A stretch of 64,000 nucleotides of DNA from Hemileia vastatrix (lineage: Eukaryota; Basidiomycota; Pucciniomycetes; Pucciniales; Zaghouaniaceae): assembly GCA_030280995.1 (NCBI GenBank), contig JASXTE010000004.1:17437185-17501184 (forward strand), written 5' to 3'. Below are positions 32,886 through 44,592 of the stretch, one piece after another; position 1 is the first letter of the stretch, and every line of letters begins with the position of its first letter. The position numbers and the translations under genes are program-made. Below the pieces are notes generated by a model that saw nothing but the letters and a program-made list of their open reading frames with translations, did not search any database and was not told the origin of the DNA.

Positions 32886-34188
32886 TATTGGCCGGTAATC
32901 TAGAAGTAATGGGGAAAGGAGAAAGAAGAAGAAGAAGAAGAAGAAGAAGAAGAATAAGAAGAGGACAAAGAGGAATGAAGAGGGAATAAAACTAAGGACA
33001 ACAATTGATTTTTTTTAAGGATTTGTAATGGGTTTGGTTTTATATAAATTCTTGTAAGTATTTTCTTTTCTCTGTTTAAACAAAAAAACTGGATAATATT
33101 AAAACCTCTCTTAATGCAACCTATTAACTATTTAGTACTTATAATTATTAAAGGGGTAAGTGCTGCAATAAAAATTATTAAATGTCATAAAAATTGTAAC
33201 TATTTATTTATTTAAATAAGGTAAAGTATAATAGTGGATAAAATAAGTGATGGGGCTTCAGGAAATCACCCACTGCCCATATATAGGTAAAAGGGCCCTC
33301 TGAAGCTCCATAAAAAAGTATATACAATATGAGAAATAAAAAAAAAGCAAAATAAAGTAATTGTAACAAGAAATTACTTCTGAAGCTGAAACAAGTAATT
33401 AAATACATGAGTAAGAGCCCATTTTCCACCAAGTAAAACCTAGACAGTGTAACAAAATTAAGTGGGACATTAAATTAGTTTGAAACAAAAGAACTCTAAC
33501 CATTTTCATTTAAAACAAGTTTCTTCAATGATTAAGGAAAATAGTCACTTTTAAGTGAAACAAAAAGTATACTATTTTTTACACAAAATTTTTATGTAAG
33601 TAATTAATTTAGTATAAAACATGAATATAAAATTGTTTTAAACTATTTCATTAGTTTAATAACTATTTTTAGTCAAAAAAATAATTAATTTAATGTGATT
33701 ACTAATTTAAAGTAAAAAATTTAATATTTTCTATTAATTAAGTGTTTTAACTTAATTAATAATTTTTCTAACACAATTAATGGTCAAAAAAGGGCTCAAT
33801 ATTTATGGATTGTAAGATATGTATAAAATTGTTTAATAAGTATATATATTTTATTAATTAATTAATTTATAATTTAAATTTACAACTTATAATTAAAATA
33901 TAATATAATATTAATTAATTAATAATTTATAATTATGAAATACCTCAAAAAGCGCCCATACTTTATAGAATGTAATATATTATTTATTTATTTAATTGTA
34001 TATACAATTTACATATTAATAAAATTCATATAACTCTAATTTTAATTTATTATTTTGGGTTTTTTATGTAATTTTATTGTTCAATATAATCTTAATTTAC
34101 ATACATAATATAAATAAAAATTTTCCCATTTTGAAGTCCAATAAAATATTATAAAATTTACTGGACTCCTGGTACAGCCTGGCTGACA
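32886..34188 (-). repeat. M1 3' LTR
   Basis: On the minus strand it starts TGTCAGCCAGGCT after the polypurine tract and ends near 32886 (..CCGGCCAATA; the canonical end is TGACA). The outer 600 bp match 48727-49338 (M1 5' LTR), and the inner part matches 49339-50618 (M3). It contains a GAA/AAG run at 32921-32960. Confidence 0.8.
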
Positions 34189-34210
34189 CTTCCTCACTCT
34201 TAAAAAACAA
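34189..34210 (-). promoter_or_regulatory. M1 polypurine tract
   Basis: On the minus strand the bases before the LTR read AAGAGTGAGGAAG, preceded by a T/A run. The same position in M3 is GAGTGAGGGAG and in P GACTGAGGGAG, so the plus-strand DNA primer site is conserved in the family. Confidence 0.65.
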
Positions 34211-34327
34211 TAAAAAATGCTATAATTTTTTCTTTTTATACTTTTTTAATAGAGTAGAAAGGTTAGAAATTTTTTTTCCAGGTATTCATGCATCATTCTC
34301 AGATGTTTTATTTTTATATCTCAATTA

Positions 34328-36300
34328 CTATTCTGTACCTTTTTCAGAAGTGATAATTCTATCATTGAGAATCTTATCAATTTCTGTAGTTTCTGTGACT
34401 TCTTTAGGATTTTTCTTAGGTCTCCCTTTCCTTTTAGGAAATAAGTCACTTTTGGAAGTATAAGGCTTTAGAAGGGAAATGGGGAAAACAGGATGTTTTC
34501 TATCAGATGTAGAATACAGTTCTACTTCTACTGCATTATCACCAACAATTCTTTTAACAACAAATGGACCTACAAATCGATCCTTTAATTTATTATTGCC
34601 CTGTAAATTGAAGTGGACTGTAGATATCAGTACTTCATCACCCTTCTCAAATGTATAATCTTTATGGGATTTATCCCATCTTTTCTTTTCATATTCAAAT
34701 TCCTTATCAATACAACTTTGAGAATGCTTTCTAAATAGTTTCTGCATTTGCAAAAAAGATTTAAAACCAGGATTTAGTTCCAAATTTGGAAATTTATAAT
34801 TGAGAATTTGAGCAGGAGCATTTGGGACATTACCTAAATAGAGCTCAAAAGGTTTTTTCTCAGTGACAGAGTGAACAGTGCTATCATAAGAAAATTCAAG
34901 TCCTGGTAGTAGAGTAAACCAGTCATGAGTGAATCTTTCATTGTCTTTATATTCTAATCCAAAGACACAATACCTTTTAATCATAACTTCCATAGTTTGA
35001 ACCATTTTTTCAACTAAACCATCAGTTTGGGGATGGTGAGCAGTAGATAATTTCAACTCACAGCCACAATTATCCATCAAAGACATCCAAAATTAAGATG
35101 TTTATTTAGGGTCTCTGTCAGAGATGATGGCTTTAAGAAATCCTACAATATTAAACATATATGACCACCATAAGAAGGCTAAATCTTTGGTGGATACATA
35201 TTTATGGGTGGGAATAAATATACACATTTTGGTGAATCTATCCACTATTACCCAACAAGAGTTATAACTGTCTTTCCCTGCTACAGGAAGAACAGTGAAA
35301 AAATCCATATTAATGATTATCAAAGTAGAATAAGGTGCTTCAATATGCTGCATTAATCCCGCTCTTTTAACTGTTAATCTTTTAGATTTTTGGCCAGAAT
35401 CACAGGATTAAACATATAATTTTGTGTCTTCAGACATATTAGCCCACAATGCAGTGTTTTTTATCCTGACAATGGATTTCTCTAAATCAAAATGACCACC
35501 TTAAATGTCATCATGACAGAGTTTAAAGATGGTTTCCTTCATTGAAAGAGGAATTACAAGGACATTATTATGTTTTCTCCTGTAATAAATATAACCTTCC
35601 TAAATAGAAAATTTTCCTTTATTCAAAGCATTTTAATACTTTGGAGGGAGAGTGTTTATCAATTCTTGGATTGGAGCATTCTTAGGATCATTCAGGATTG
35701 TAACTAATTTTTTTAGATTGGAATCATTCTCATATGAATCTAGAATTATTTGCAATAATTCTTCATCCATATCAACAATATATATATCATGTATATGAAC
35801 TGTTTCATCTTCTGGTACACAGTCAGGATTGTAATCATTATTTGGTAAAGGAAATCTTGACAGCATATCCACATTTGAATGAACATTAACAGCTCTGTGA
35901 ATGATTTTCATTCTACCCCTATTCTCTTGAACAGCTAGTTTCCACCTAAATATATGTCTGTTTGGTGTCTTTAGGTTTAAGAGTGATTTGACTGCATTAA
36001 AGTCAGTAACAAATTCAAATTTCTGGTCATCCAGATAATAATGAAGTTTTTCTAGGTCCCATACAACTTCTAAACACTCTAATTGAGTGGCAGCATATTT
36101 CAATTCACTATTTCTGAAGGCTCTTTAAATATAACAAATAACAACTTCTGAATATTTATTGTTAATAATCTGTTTCTGGTGGAGGGCAGCTCCTAGTCCA
36201 ACAAAACTTGGATCTGTGTAGAGGACAAAAAGTTTATTGAAATCTGGGAGGGCCAGGATTGGGGCAGTCATTAAACATTTTTTCAATGTATTAAAGGCTT
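34328..36300 (-). pseudogene. M1 integrase with chromodomain tail, and RNase H
   Basis: 35353-34328 covers the integrase core (N-M-D-F-F, S-D-R-D-P, then A-H-H-P-Q-T-D-G-L-V-E-K after a stop near 35090) and the basic tail ending in the start of a chromodomain (E-I-D-K-I-L-N-D-R). Around 35510 the zinc-binding motif keeps C-H-D-D, i.e. the first His that P has lost. 36103-35633 is the later half of RNase H (Q-L-E-C-L-E-V-V-W, V-T-D-F-N-A-V-K-S-L-L-N). The catalytic Y-T-D-P near 36220 has Pro where P has Ala. Confidence 0.8.
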
Positions 36301-36310
36301 TTTGTGTTCC

Positions 36311-37060
36311 TCATTCCAGATAAAAGCTACATCTTTTCTGGTCAATTTTGTAAGAGGTAAGTCTATGACTTGATAATTTTTTTATATATTGTCTATAATA
36401 GCCACACATTCTCAAAAAACTTTGGATATATTTCACAGAAGTTGGTGCTTTCACATTTTGAATTTCAGCAGCTTTGTTTTGATCTACACAGAATTGTAAA
36501 CCTGACACAACATGACCCAAGACTTTTATGGATTGAAAACCAAATTTATGCTTTTTAAAGATAAAGTCAAGTTAACGTCATTCATTTTTTAAAAACCCCT
36601 GTTCAAGTGATTAATGTGCTCATCAAAAGTCTTAGAAAAAATTATAATGTCATCAATATATACCATTAAACATCCTTCAATTTTTTCTTGATGTAATGTA
36701 TTATCCATTACTTTTTGAGAAACTGAAGGTGAATTCTTAGGTCCAAATGGCATTCTAACATACTTTTATATTCCCATATTAGTAGCAATAAGCAAGAAAT
36801 TTTTGAAATTCTTTTCAACAGAGATCTGATGATAACCTTTATTAACATCTAGACAACTAATAAACTTTTCACCTTGTAAGGTGGCATGTATTGAATTAAT
36901 TCTGGGTAAAGGATAAATATCATATACTGTATAAGTATTCAATGCTCTTTAATCCCCACATAATCTTGCTTTATCTTTTTCATAAGAGATAAGACTGGGG
37001 AGATGACACAATATTTTGGGGTAACATCCACTTTCTCAATAATATTCATTTTCAATAATG
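36311..37060 (-). pseudogene. M1 reverse transcriptase
   Basis: The minus-strand reading follows P's RT: L-C-G-D, then A-L-N-T-Y at about 36950; L-D-V-N-K-G-Y-H-Q at about 36850; M-P-F-G-P-K-N-S-P-S at about 36740; Y-I-D-D-I-I-I-F-S-K-T at about 36640; and G-H-V-V-S-G-L-Q at about 36500. Catalytic Asp residues are present, but stops and frameshifts occur near 36945, 36765 and 36580. Confidence 0.8.
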
Positions 37061-37897
37061 TAGAAATATTATCCTCAATATCCTATCTCTTTGTTGGAGA
37101 AGCATGATAAGTTTTTTCTTTATACTAGTAGGAATATCACTCAAGTTACAGAATAAAGTAATTTTCATTTCATCTTTTACAATTTCTAGCACATGAGATC
37201 CATGTGAAAAAGTCATAGGGAAAGATGTAATTAAGGAAACTATAGAATCCTTCAGTTCACCAGTTAACTGATCACCAAATGAAGCAGTATTTATTTCAGA
37301 AAATAAATTATCCATTTCTTCTGTTGATCTTCCCTTACACTGAATAAATGAATTACAAGATTTTAACAGGTTTTCAGAAGGTCTTTTATAAGGAGAAATT
37401 TTAAATTTTCTTTTCCCATTCAAGCCCAATCTGAAACAATTGTTTGCTTGATCTAAATTGATCCCAAACATTGTTAAAGTTTCATTTCCCATAATAAACC
37501 AATTGCTTAAGTTATCATTTTTCATCACAACAAATTCACAAACAGCTCTGACAAAGCCACCATTATATTTAAAGAATACAATAGTTTTGTACTTACCAAT
37601 GGGAAATAAAACAGAACCATAACCTCTCCATTTTTCAGATTTGATAGGTAATAATTTACTTTGATAATCACTATCTACTGATGCAAGTGCTTTTTCAGAC
37701 ACTAAACTACCTCCAGAACCAGAGTCAAAAACAACTTCAACATTTTTACCATTAATGATAACTGGTTCTCTCAAGGGGGGGACTACTATGGAACTGTCAG
37801 CAATATCTTTCATAATCTCAGTATTTTTTACTGAAGATAAATTCAAGTTACAAATATTAGATGAATTATCAAAATATTGTACATCTTGTTCCAACAT
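37052..37897 (-). pseudogene. M1 aspartic protease and Pro-RT linker
   Basis: A 281-codon open frame. The active site reads V-V-F-D-S-G-S-G-G-S-L-V-S near 37730, with the catalytic Asp kept. G-R-Y-G-S-V-L-F-P-I-G-K-Y and D-W/N-W-F-I-M-G-N blocks follow, as in P (about residues 839-960 there). The downstream linker contains the F-G-D-Q-L-T-G-E-L-K-D-S-I block. Confidence 0.8.
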
Positions 37898-40320
37898 TAA
37901 AACATCATTAAGAGAATTATTTTCATAAGAGATATTACTATCACAGTCACTTGAGGTATCAACAAGTTCAACTGTAGCATTTTCAGGATCTTCAGTTTGT
38001 TCAAAAAGATGAGTTTTCTTGTCACAAAAATGTCCTTTCTGCCATGATTTGTTACATTTATAGCAATTATTTGTTGCATATTTCTTTGGTGCAACAGGGT
38101 CAGTGGGTTTACCAGGTTTTTCTGGAAGATTTGATTAAGATTTGATTTGGTCATGGGAAGGCTTTAAGGGATAAATTCTTGGTTCATATATGTTGTTGAG
38201 TAATACCTCATTACAGATAATAATAAAAGAGGAATTTTCTCTCAAATTCTCAGTCCTAGCTACAATAAAATCTCTCAGAGAGTTTGGCAATTCATAGAGG
38301 ATTTTGTCCCTCCAAATACCATAATCCATTTTTGTATCCATAGCTCTAAGAATTTTTGTTATTTTCATGAGAAAAAAAATAGGATTTTCAGCATAAGAGG
38401 ATGTATATTTTGCATTCTCATATAATCTCTGCTGTGCCAATCTGAATTTTTATCCACCAAATTGATTCTCAATTAATGTTTTCCACTCAGCCCAAGTATA
38501 GTGATGATTGTCTAATAAGGCAGACTCATACCACATCAGGGCAACATTGGAGAATAAAGAAATTAATGTAGAGACTATTTCTTCATCTGGAAATTTATAA
38601 GAATTTTTAAAATTATAAATTCTTTGAATAAAATGCTGCCAGTCAGATGAAGAATAACCATCAAAGGTGGGATATTGATCAAGTTTAGGCCAAATTTATG
38701 GCTACTTGTATGGTAAACTTTAAAGTTATTCACGGTAATTGAATCCTGAAGCCTGGAAAGGTGTTGAGAAATTTCATTGTTCACAGAAACAGCTGGCTCA
38801 TGATGAGTATTGGAAATTTTTTTTGTGGTCCACAAAAGGAGTAACAGATACATTGTCAGGCTGTTTACTTGGCAAAGTTAAAGGAAAGTAAGATTTTCTC
38901 TGCTCAGGTTGTTTACCCTTATTTTTGGTGGGCTTATGGGCAGTAAATCAATTTCACCTTAATTTTAATCAGAAATAGGAGGTAAAGTAGAGAATTTTTC
39001 TTCAAGATTAGATAAATAATTTCTCAACCTAGGAATTTCAGAAAGTTGATCATTAAATTTTGCAAGAGATTAAACGTTTCTGTCTTCAAGGACTGAGAAT
39101 TTATTACTCAAAGCCTGGAAATCATTTTTTAATGTTTTTAATTCACCATGTAACGATTTATTTTCATGTCTTGAAGAAGAATTTTCATCTATAAGGGGTT
39201 TTAATTCATTAATAAGTTTATGTAAATTAAAATTCTTATCTAAAAGCTCCTTATGGTCATTTTTTAATTTTTTTTGTTGAGAAGTTACATTATTTAAGGT
39301 TTCCTTTAATCTAAAATAAGCTGTATATTGTACAGAAGAACTCACTTTGCAATGTAAATGCAAATTATTCAATCTGTCATTTTCATGCTTTAACAAATCT
39401 CTCAACATTTTGTCTTTCATCATACTAAAATCAGGAGAATATTTCAATATTTCCTCAGAATTTTTTTCAAGAAAAACATAAATTTCAGGGGCAACAGAAT
39501 CATTTTTAACTGAAAGAAAAGAATTAACCAAAGAAGTAGAAGTTAAATGTTATGGTTCATCAAATGAAAATTTACTTGGAACATAATTAGGGCTACTTAT
39601 AACAGGAAGTTATCTCTTAATAGGTTTAACAGTTCTTTCACCATTCTCAACAATTTTACCTTTAGAAGAGGATTTATTATTATAAATACCAACATGCTTA
39701 TCAAACAAGTTACCCACCATGGCAAGGGCAGAAATTTCCCCTGTGCTCTCTTTTTCCTACCTCCCTGATAAGGATGGGCCTGAGAAGGTTGATGTTAAGT
39801 TTGTGTCCTGGATGGGCCAGGGTGATGAGCTTTTTGAGGCTGTAAATTCTGCTGGTATTGACTCATGAAATAGTTCCACTTCCAGAGTATTTGGATTTTT
39901 TTGGGAAGAGCTGGGGTTTTTATGGGAATATGGCTGACTCTGGGAGGTTTGTAAGGGAGGAGGTTGAGCCTTTCTGTGAGCCAAAAGCTCCTAAATTTGT
40001 ACCTAGTGGGTGTCTGCCTTTTCTTTGTACCTCATACTGTCTGCCCTTACTTCTTTATGTGGCTGGATAAGCTGTTTACTTGCTGTGCCAGAGGAATATG
40101 TTTTATCTTTATGCACTTTAAAGGATTGTCCAGATTTATGTGAGGCTTGGATTCTTTCAGAGTTGTTGGGGAAGGGGGTTTTACCACTCTTCCTGACATT
40201 TCCATGTCCTGAAGAATTGGATGGCTTATTGTTAGCAGAAGAATTTTTTTAAGTCAATTTAGAAGAACTTACAAAGTCAACCTCACATTTTACTTCAATC
40301 TCATCCAAATTTAAGTTATC
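37898..40320 (-). pseudogene. M1 gag, including the dual-frame N-terminal region
   Basis: In order from the right: an N-terminal region (40320-39700) where two frames are both protein-like (see findings), a coiled-coil part (39531-39070, heptad-rich), the capsid-like part (38853-38135, with R-D-F-I-V-A-R-T-E-N), and the zinc-knuckle region near 38050 (C-Y-K-C-N-K-S-W-Q-K-G-H-F-C, matching P's C-x2-C-x7-H-x-C). Broken by several stops. M2 is inserted at its right edge (TTATC / TTATT). Confidence 0.75.
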
Positions 40321-41821
40321 TGTCAGGCTGAGGTCAAGTACAAAGATGTGAACTAGCTTGAATGATCAGTTTTCTAGAAGATTTAATGGTCCTATATGAA
40401 TACTGTAGTACAAATCCAACAAATAGTAAAATATAATTCAAAATAATGGTCTCAGTAATATAATTTTCACTATTTTTATATATGGCTTACAATCTTTTTA
40501 GTTGGTAGAAAAATAGATTTTATAATTCAGATACTATTAAAAAGTCTTATAAAAGTACTAATTGATATGTATTGTAATTTATTTGGTTATATTGGTTAAA
40601 TTGTAAATGATAAAGAATGTAGAAACAAGACCCAAAAACCTCCTCCTTTTATACACACTGAGTTCCCCAATGATTCCCTTGATGTACCACCCAATACACA
40701 GTTAATGACGCCTCCAAACCACTAATAGACATTCCCATCAACATTCCCAGTAACCCATGACATGATTAGAAGAGTAACAACCGTCAAAATCCTGTATTAA
40801 TAAGGAAAATCCATCAAAATTAAAGAATAAGATAAAAAGAGAGTATATGTGTATTAAACAATAATATAAAAGATTAAAGAGGAAACTTTTAAGGTTAATA
40901 ATAGTTTAATAATAGGGGAGATTCACTGTATAAACAATGGGGCTAATCCTGACATTATACTACATGAAATTCCCATTCAAAAATACCCAATATTGACTGA
41001 GAAACCACCCAAAAACTCAAAAAAGAGCGTGAGATGTGGGGTAACTACATGCAGTCCTTGGCAGGTGCTTGCATGTGTAAATCCTTGACTTATTTTAGGC
41101 AAATTTAAGTGTGGTGGTAAAATAAGGTGCCAAGAGTGAGGTTATTAATGAAATTAGTGCATATAAAGAGGGTCAATGCATTATTAATTAAGCTAGGACA
41201 CTAAATAAGTGCCTGTTGCCTATTTTAGTGTGTTTCCCCACAGTGGGCGTAGAATGTGGGGTAATTATAGTGTGAAAAAGCTAACTTTGCTAAAAATGAA
41301 GCTATTCACACGGGAAAAAAGCAGGCAGTATGTGGCCAGTACACAGAAGCCATTTCTGGCATAAAAAACACCAAATTTGAAAAGTGTTATTTTTATGCAT
41401 TTGAATAGCCAAATCAATAGTCCTAAATGAGACAAATTGATCTTTCAAAGCGCATTTTTGATATTCCCAAATTTATGGCTCATATAGTCAACTTTTAAGT
41501 GAAATAAAGCACATTTCTTGTTTTTTGCATAAAACAGTGAAAATAACAGCTTTAAGTGTACTTAAAAATTATGTAGCCTTATACTTAAGGTTCTTAAGAT
41601 TACCCTAACATATTCCAACTTAATATTAAGTACATAAGACTTATAAAAGGTGGATATATGCGTGCATATAAGGTGTTATAATGGCATATTTTGTATATTA
41701 TCATAATTTTACTTATGTATACTGTTTGTGTACTCTTAATTATTTTTCCCATGTATAGTTCATGTGTTTAACATAACTTATAAGTACTTTTTACTCAGTC
41801 CTGGGGATATACAGGCTGACA
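40321..41821 (-). repeat. M2 3' LTR
   Basis: The plus-strand ends are TGTCAGGCTGAGG and ATACAGGCTGACA. It is colinear over all 1501 bp with 46453-47953. No open frame. The outer 500 bp hold a conserved TATACACACTGAG segment, and the middle contains GGCGTAGAATGTGGGGTAATT. Confidence 0.92.
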
Positions 41822-42570
41822 CTTGCCCACCCAAAGAAAACAATAAAAAAATGATAAGTTATACATTTTTATTTATTTATTTGTTTAATTTTCAGGTATT
41901 CAGATTTATTCTGTAGCATTAAAGATTATACTTTAAAGAAATAAAACATAATAAAATATTATGAGTACTGGTATTTTAACCCCTCAGCTGGTTAAACAGA
42001 AATTTATTTCTGTTTAAATATTTTAAGAAGGGTGGATAAATTAGAAATTTTATTTTCAGGTATCCATTTATCAAATTCATTTGATTTTCCTTTAAATCAT
42101 AATAAATACTCAGTTCCTTTTTCTTTAGTAAGGATTCTTTTCTTGAGTATTTTTTCAATCTCTGCTTTTTCCACAATTTCTTCAGGTTGCTTTTTAGGCC
42201 TTCCCCTTCTTTTTGGAAATAAGTCAGGATCATTTGCATGGTAAGGTTTCAATAATGAGATAGGGAAAACTTGATGTTTCCTATCATATGGAGCATATAA
42301 TATGACTTCCACTGCATTATTACCAACCATTTTGCTTACTAAAAAAGTTCCTACAAAGGGATCCTTTAATTTAAAATTACCTTGTAAGTTAAAATGTAGT
42401 GTTGATATTAGGACTTCATCTCCCTTTTTGAATTCAAATTCTTTATGAGATTTATCCCACCTTTTCTTTTCATATTCAAATTCTTTTTGGATGCATTCTT
42501 CTGCATGCTTTCTACACATTTGTTGCATATGAATAAAGGATTTAGTACCAGGGTGTATATCTAACCTTGG
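41822..42570 (-). pseudogene. M2 integrase tail and chromodomain
   Basis: The frame 42528-42097 reads M-Q-Q-M-C-R-K-H-A-E-E-C, then the K-K-G-D-E-V-L-I-S block, F-P-I-S-L-L-K-P-Y, a basic K-R-R-G-R-P-K-K and the chromodomain start (E-I-E-K-I-L-K-K-R). A TAA after E-Y-L-L is followed, in the same frame, by the rest of the chromodomain (W-I-P-E-N-K-I-S-N-L). It is equivalent to residues of about 1835-2005 of the P polyprotein. Confidence 0.75.
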
Positions 42571-42995
42571 TTATTTGTTTAAATGATTTAAAATCTGGTG
42601 GTAACCATTGTTTCCATCCAGACAGGAAATATCTTTTGCTCCTTTTAAGGTAGCATGGATAGAAGCTATCCTTGGTAGAGGGTAAATATCATTTACAGTG
42701 TATGTATTCAGAGCTCTATAATCACCACATAATCTTGCCTTATCCTTTTCATAAGAGATTAATACTAGTGAAATGACACAATACTTAGGTGTTGTGTCCA
42801 CTTTTTCAACAATACCCATTTCCAACAACATTTTTATGTTGTCTTCAATATCTTTCCTTTTTTTCAGGAGAAGCTGGGTAAGGTTTCTTTTTCAAGCTTC
42901 CAGGAATATTATCCAAATCACAACTTAAAGAGATTTTCATCTCATGGTCTTTGACCAATCCTAGTTCATTTGAACCATGAGCTAATGCCATAGGA
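42571..42995 (-). pseudogene. M2 truncated reverse transcriptase (fingers only)
   Basis: It matches P's RT from V-E-K-V-D-T-T-P-K-Y-C through L-C-G-D-Y-R-A-L-N-T-Y and C-L-D-G-N-N-G-Y-H-Q, then jumps to I-L-N-H-L-N-K, which in P lies about 2.0 kb downstream in the integrase. The Y-x-D-D palm motif is therefore absent. The junction bases CAG are compatible with both parents, suggesting microhomology. Confidence 0.8.
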
Positions 42996-43011
42996 TATGA
43001 TTTAATCAATC

Positions 43012-44577
43012 TCAAAATATTTTCTTCTTCAATTTTTGAGAGTTGAGGACTGAAAGAGGCCTTTTGTATTTCATTGTCCAAATCAACCACTTCAGTGGTG
43101 GTACTCCACCTTGCAGCTGTTCTTCTCTAGGAGAAATGGCATACACTGAATTTTCAGAAAATATTTTGAATTTCCTCTTACCATTCACGCCTATAGTGAA
43201 GCAACTGTTTGCAGGATCTAGTTTAATGCCAAATTTTGTCAATAAATCATTTCCAATAATAAACCAATCACTAAAATTATTATTATCCATTACAACAAAT
43301 TTACACACTGCTCTAACATATCCATTATTATATTTAAAGAATACAGCAGTTTTGTATTTGCCAATTGGATTTAAAACTGAACCAAAACCCCTCCAGCTCT
43401 TTGTCTGTACAGGTTCTAGTTTTTCCTTATACTTACTGTCAATTTTCATTAATGTATTAATAGAAACTACACTACCTGCAGCCCCAGTGTCAAGAATGGC
43501 ATTCATTTCTCTTCCACATATAATAACAGGTGCTCTGATAGGTGTTATTTTGTAAGTATCATGAGATACATCTTTAGTTATTTCAGATTCTTCAATAGAA
43601 GTTAAAGATGTATCTGTATGTGGTATAGCATCATTCAGGAACATAATATCCTGTTCTAATACAAATATCTCATGTTCATCATCACTGTAAGAAATGTTAC
43701 TTTTACAATCCTCACTGGATTCCACGTTCTCATCTTCATGATTACTTGGTTCAGAATTTTGTGAGTTTTCAATAACATTAATGCTTTTCTTACACGTGTG
43801 GCCCTTAAACCAAGACTCATTACATTTATAACAAGTGTTATTTTCTTGTCTTTTAGGGACAAGGGGAGCTGAAGGTTTTTTCTTCTCCACTGGCAATTTA
43901 ATTGTAGTAGTTTTTACTACGTCAACACTTTGTTTGGAATTATTATACTTGGTTTCATATTTGTGGTTTAATAATATCTCATTGCATATATTAATCAATC
44001 CAGAGGTATCTCTGATGGTTTCAGTTATAGCTACAATAATGTCTCTAACTGATATAGGCAACTTGTATATTATCTTTTCTTTCCACTCTTCATAATCCAT
44101 TTTTGTATCCATGGCTTTCATGATTTTTGTTAAATTCATTAAAAATACCATGGGTTTATCTCCAGCATTTGTATTATATCTGTCCTTTTCATACAATCTT
44201 TGTTGAGTGATTCTAAATTTTGTGCCACCAAATTTTCTTTCAATTAGTGCCTTCCATTCAATCCAGGAGTAGTTAATTCCCTCACTCAATACAGATTCAA
44301 ACCATAATAAGGCCGCATCTGTAAATAAAGATATTAACCTTGAATAAATTTCCTCATCAGGTAATTTGTATGAAAATTTTAAGTTTTCAATTCTTTGTAT
44401 GAATTTCTGCCAATCAGATTTTGAATCCCCGTCAAAAGAAGGGTACTGATCTAACTTAGGCCAGTTCTTTTGGCTAGTTTTTGCTTCCCTAACCTGAGGA
44501 ATATTGAGTAATTCACTTACTTTAGAAAGATGATAATTTATTTCATCTTTTACTGATTTTTTATTCTCAGAGACCAT
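43012..44577 (-). CDS. M2 Gag-protease
   Basis: 521 codons open. Residues 1-30 are a charged leader; then comes the capsid-like block (W-P-K-L-D-Q-Y-P-S-F-D-G-D, L-W-F-E-S-V-L, K-F-G-G-T-K-F-R), the zinc knuckle C-Y-K-C-N-E-S-W-F-K-G-H-T-C (C-x2-C-x7-H-x-C), an acidic linker and the protease active site I-L-D-T-G-A-A-G-S-V-V-S. D-T-G replaces P's D-S-G; both are valid. This is the best preserved part of M2, suggesting its particle proteins stayed intact longest. The true start is uncertain: the frame may continue from upstream pieces at 44802-44593 and 45435-44998, separated by stops. Confidence 0.75.
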   Translation of the reverse strand: MVSENKKSVKDEINYHLSKVSELLNIPQVREAKTSQKNWPKLDQYPSFDGDSKSDWQKFIQRIENLKFSYKLPDEEIYSRLISLFTDAALLWFESVLSEGINYSWIEWKALIERKFGGTKFRITQQRLYEKDRYNTNAGDKPMVFLMNLTKIMKAMDTKMDYEEWKEKIIYKLPISVRDIIVAITETIRDTSGLINICNEILLNHKYETKYNNSKQSVDVVKTTTIKLPVEKKKPSAPLVPKRQENNTCYKCNESWFKGHTCKKSINVIENSQNSEPSNHEDENVESSEDCKSNISYSDDEHEIFVLEQDIMFLNDAIPHTDTSLTSIEESEITKDVSHDTYKITPIRAPVIICGREMNAILDTGAAGSVVSINTLMKIDSKYKEKLEPVQTKSWRGFGSVLNPIGKYKTAVFFKYNNGYVRAVCKFVVMDNNNFSDWFIIGNDLLTKFGIKLDPANSCFTIGVNGKRKFKIFSENSVYAISPREEQLQGGVPPLKWLIWTMKYKRPLSVLNSQKLKKKIF

Positions 44578-44592
44578 GACACTATGTTCATG

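Noticed and set aside
32750..32989. Open frame with an Arg-rich run.
   Set aside because: The Arg run is only the (AAG)n stretch in the M1 LTR. The frame crosses the LTR boundary and is not kept in the matching LTR at 48727.
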